Part shown: positions 5,836 to 6,703 of the stretch, one piece after another
Numbering within the stretch: the first letter of the stretch is position 1
How the letters are laid out: every line of letters starts with the position of its first letter
Assembly: GCA_019058135.1 (NCBI GenBank)
Contig: JAHLWE010000274.1
Coordinates: 1-6,703 of the forward strand
Direction of reading: 5' to 3'
From: Promethearchaeota archaeon
Lineage (GTDB): Archaea; Asgardarchaeota; Lokiarchaeia; Sigyniarchaeales; SOKP01
Length of the DNA stretch: 6,703 nt
Made by a program: the position numbers and the translations under genes
The notes under the pieces: model-generated
What the model saw: only the letters and a program-made list of their open reading frames with translations
Database searches by the model: none
Told to the model about the DNA's origin: nothing

Positions 5836-5845
5836 ATTATATAAG
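5836..5845 (-). promoter_or_regulatory. TATA-like box for the nucleotidylyltransferase gene
   Basis: The minus strand reads CTTATATAAT, with its TATATA core centred about 23 nt upstream of the ATG at 5817, preceded by an A/T-rich stretch. There is no Shine-Dalgarno sequence before the ATG, which fits a leaderless message. The 13-base stretch ATATAATTTAATT (5842 to 5830 on the minus strand) is identical to 3186-3198 upstream of uS15. Confidence 0.45.
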
Positions 5846-5883
5846 AAAAAATAAATTGAATACTATTAAAAATAATCCTTACT

Positions 5884-5922
5884 AAAAAAACAGTTATAGT
5901 TAATATTATAAAAATAATATTA
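5884..5922 (-). terminator. Hairpin plus T7 terminator of the longin-like gene
   Basis: On the minus strand, the TAA stop codon of the upstream gene (5922-5920) opens a perfect 9-bp stem: TAATATTAT, four-base TTTT loop, ATAATATTA (5922-5901). Ten bases later comes a run of seven T (5890-5884). The stem is pure A/T and therefore weak, but hairpin and T run lie in the right order and place to end transcription before the nucleotidylyltransferase promoter. Confidence 0.5.
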
Positions 5923-6703
5923 TTTATTTACATATAACACAATTTGCTCAATATCATTATTGAGCGCTCTATAAGGCTTTAAATCTCCGTTGAAATTATT
6001 TTGTAGTACTTTATATTTAGAAAGAGCGTTTAGAAGTTCATCAAATATTTTCTGAATTTGAAAATAATTTCCTATTCCTACCATTTCCACTGTATAACCA
6101 TTTAATTCCCCAAAAAGAGAGTATTTAAAAGAATTTTCTTCAATATCCTTAATATGAAAAGATTTCAGATGAGAATTTGATCGAATTAATGCATTAACTG
6201 CTAAAGTTGATAATTTTGAAGAAAAATTTGAAATAAAAATCTCTTTCTTCTCATCATCAACCTTAAAATCCAAATTTTTTAATAAAGAATTGCTAAATAG
6301 TTTATAAATAATGGGAAGTCCATCGGATGATATTCCACAATAGAGTATTTTGTTTTCTTTAAATTCATTATACATCACATCTGCTTCAAACCATTCTTTA
6401 TCTAAGAATTCTTCATATTCTTTTAAAATGAAATCAACAATATTTTCAATAATTGTATTAAATAACACCTTTTTATGAGCTTGTTTCAAGATTTCTATTG
6501 AATTATAATATATCTCAACTTTATTCTGAAAGTCTCTTAATAATTCATAGCACTTTATTGAAAATTCACTAAATTCTCCAATCATGCAAAAAAATAATTG
6601 GTCTCCATTTAACACGATGTGTTTTATAATAATAGTTTCTCTTTTAGAATGAACTGATTCCAATGTGATTTTATGTAATCGCCAAGTATTCTTAGGGTTT
6701 ACA
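5920..6703 (-). CDS. Probable longin/roadblock-like domain protein, 5' partial
   Basis: The frame is open to the window edge; 260 residues are visible. A TTG at 6663 could start a 247-residue product, but the 13 codons before it (VNPKNTWRLHKIT) have no stop, so the real start is probably outside. No enzyme motif is recognised. Predicted layout, counting from the first full codon at 6702: strands at about 22-44 (ETIIIKHIVLNGDQLFFCMI), a helix at 45-63, a charged helical linker at about 73-103, then strand-strand (ILYCGISSDGLPIIYKLF, 119-136), helix (156-173), three strands (181-212, with ELNGYTVEMVGIGN), helix (214-229). The second half follows the beta-beta-alpha-beta-beta-beta-alpha order of longin/roadblock folds, and the first half looks like the end of another such domain. 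These folds bind small GTPases or trafficking complexes; Asgard archaea have many. The fold call is by eye from hydrophobic pattern. Confidence 0.5.
   Translation of the reverse strand, partial: VNPKNTWRLHKITLESVHSKRETIIIKHIVLNGDQLFFCMIGEFSEFSIKCYELLRDFQNKVEIYYNSIEILKQAHKKVLFNTIIENIVDFILKEYEEFLDKEWFEADVMYNEFKENKILYCGISSDGLPIIYKLFSNSLLKNLDFKVDDEKKEIFISNFSSKLSTLAVNALIRSNSHLKSFHIKDIEENSFKYSLFGELNGYTVEMVGIGNYFQIQKIFDELLNALSKYKVLQNNFNGDLKPYRALNNDIEQIVLYVNK

Noticed and set aside
5820..6663. Start of the longin-like gene at the TTG at 6663
   Set aside because: The frame is open without a stop through the 13 codons to the window edge and the sequence before the TTG shows no ribosome binding site, so a start outside the window is more likely.

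Overview
The window looks like chromosomal DNA from a low-GC archaeon (roughly 30% GC by eye). The domain call rests on an archaeal/eukaryotic-type uS15 followed directly by eS1 (S3Ae), an archaeal GlmU-like nucleotidylyltransferase, and TATA-like boxes centred about 21-24 nt upstream of several start codons, which is the geometry of leaderless archaeal transcripts. A probable longin/roadblock-type protein at the right edge and a long, charged eS1 tail make an Asgard archaeon (Lokiarchaeia-like) my best guess. That lineage call is inference from the protein content alone.

Layout, left to right: (1) bases 1-268, + strand, the last 88 residues of an FtsX/MacB-type ABC permease that begins outside the window. 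(2) 315-908, - strand, an XTP/dITP (ITPA/RdgB/HAM1) nucleotide-sanitising pyrophosphatase, convergent with the permease. (3) A 240-bp AT-rich divergent promoter region. (4) 1149-3059, + strand, a two-gene unit: a metal-dependent COMT-type O-methyltransferase and, 15 bp later, a phytoene-desaturase-like FAD oxidoreductase; together they look like a small-molecule or isoprenoid-modifying pair of unknown substrate. (5) 3201-4521, + strand, the ribosomal pair uS15-eS1. (6) 4528-5817, - strand, a fused sugar-1-phosphate nucleotidylyltransferase/left-handed beta-helix acyltransferase, ending 6 bp from eS1 in a tight convergent arrangement. (7) 5920-6703, - strand, a longin-like protein whose reading frame is still open at the right edge; the first candidate start inside the window (TTG at 6663) is probably not the real one.

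The window is mostly housekeeping: nucleotide-pool cleaning, small-subunit ribosomal proteins and nucleotide-sugar synthesis. The parts that deserve a second look are the methyltransferase/oxidoreductase pair, the tandem longin-like protein, the unclear uS15 start (the usual initiator Met position is ATC and the nearest TATA-like box lies too close to the only upstream start codon), the charged eS1 tail, and a 24-bp near-repeat found both upstream of the methyltransferase gene and at the start of the oxidoreductase gene. I found no tRNA, rRNA, CRISPR array, insertion sequence or integrase. I do not see a clearly new multi-gene system.
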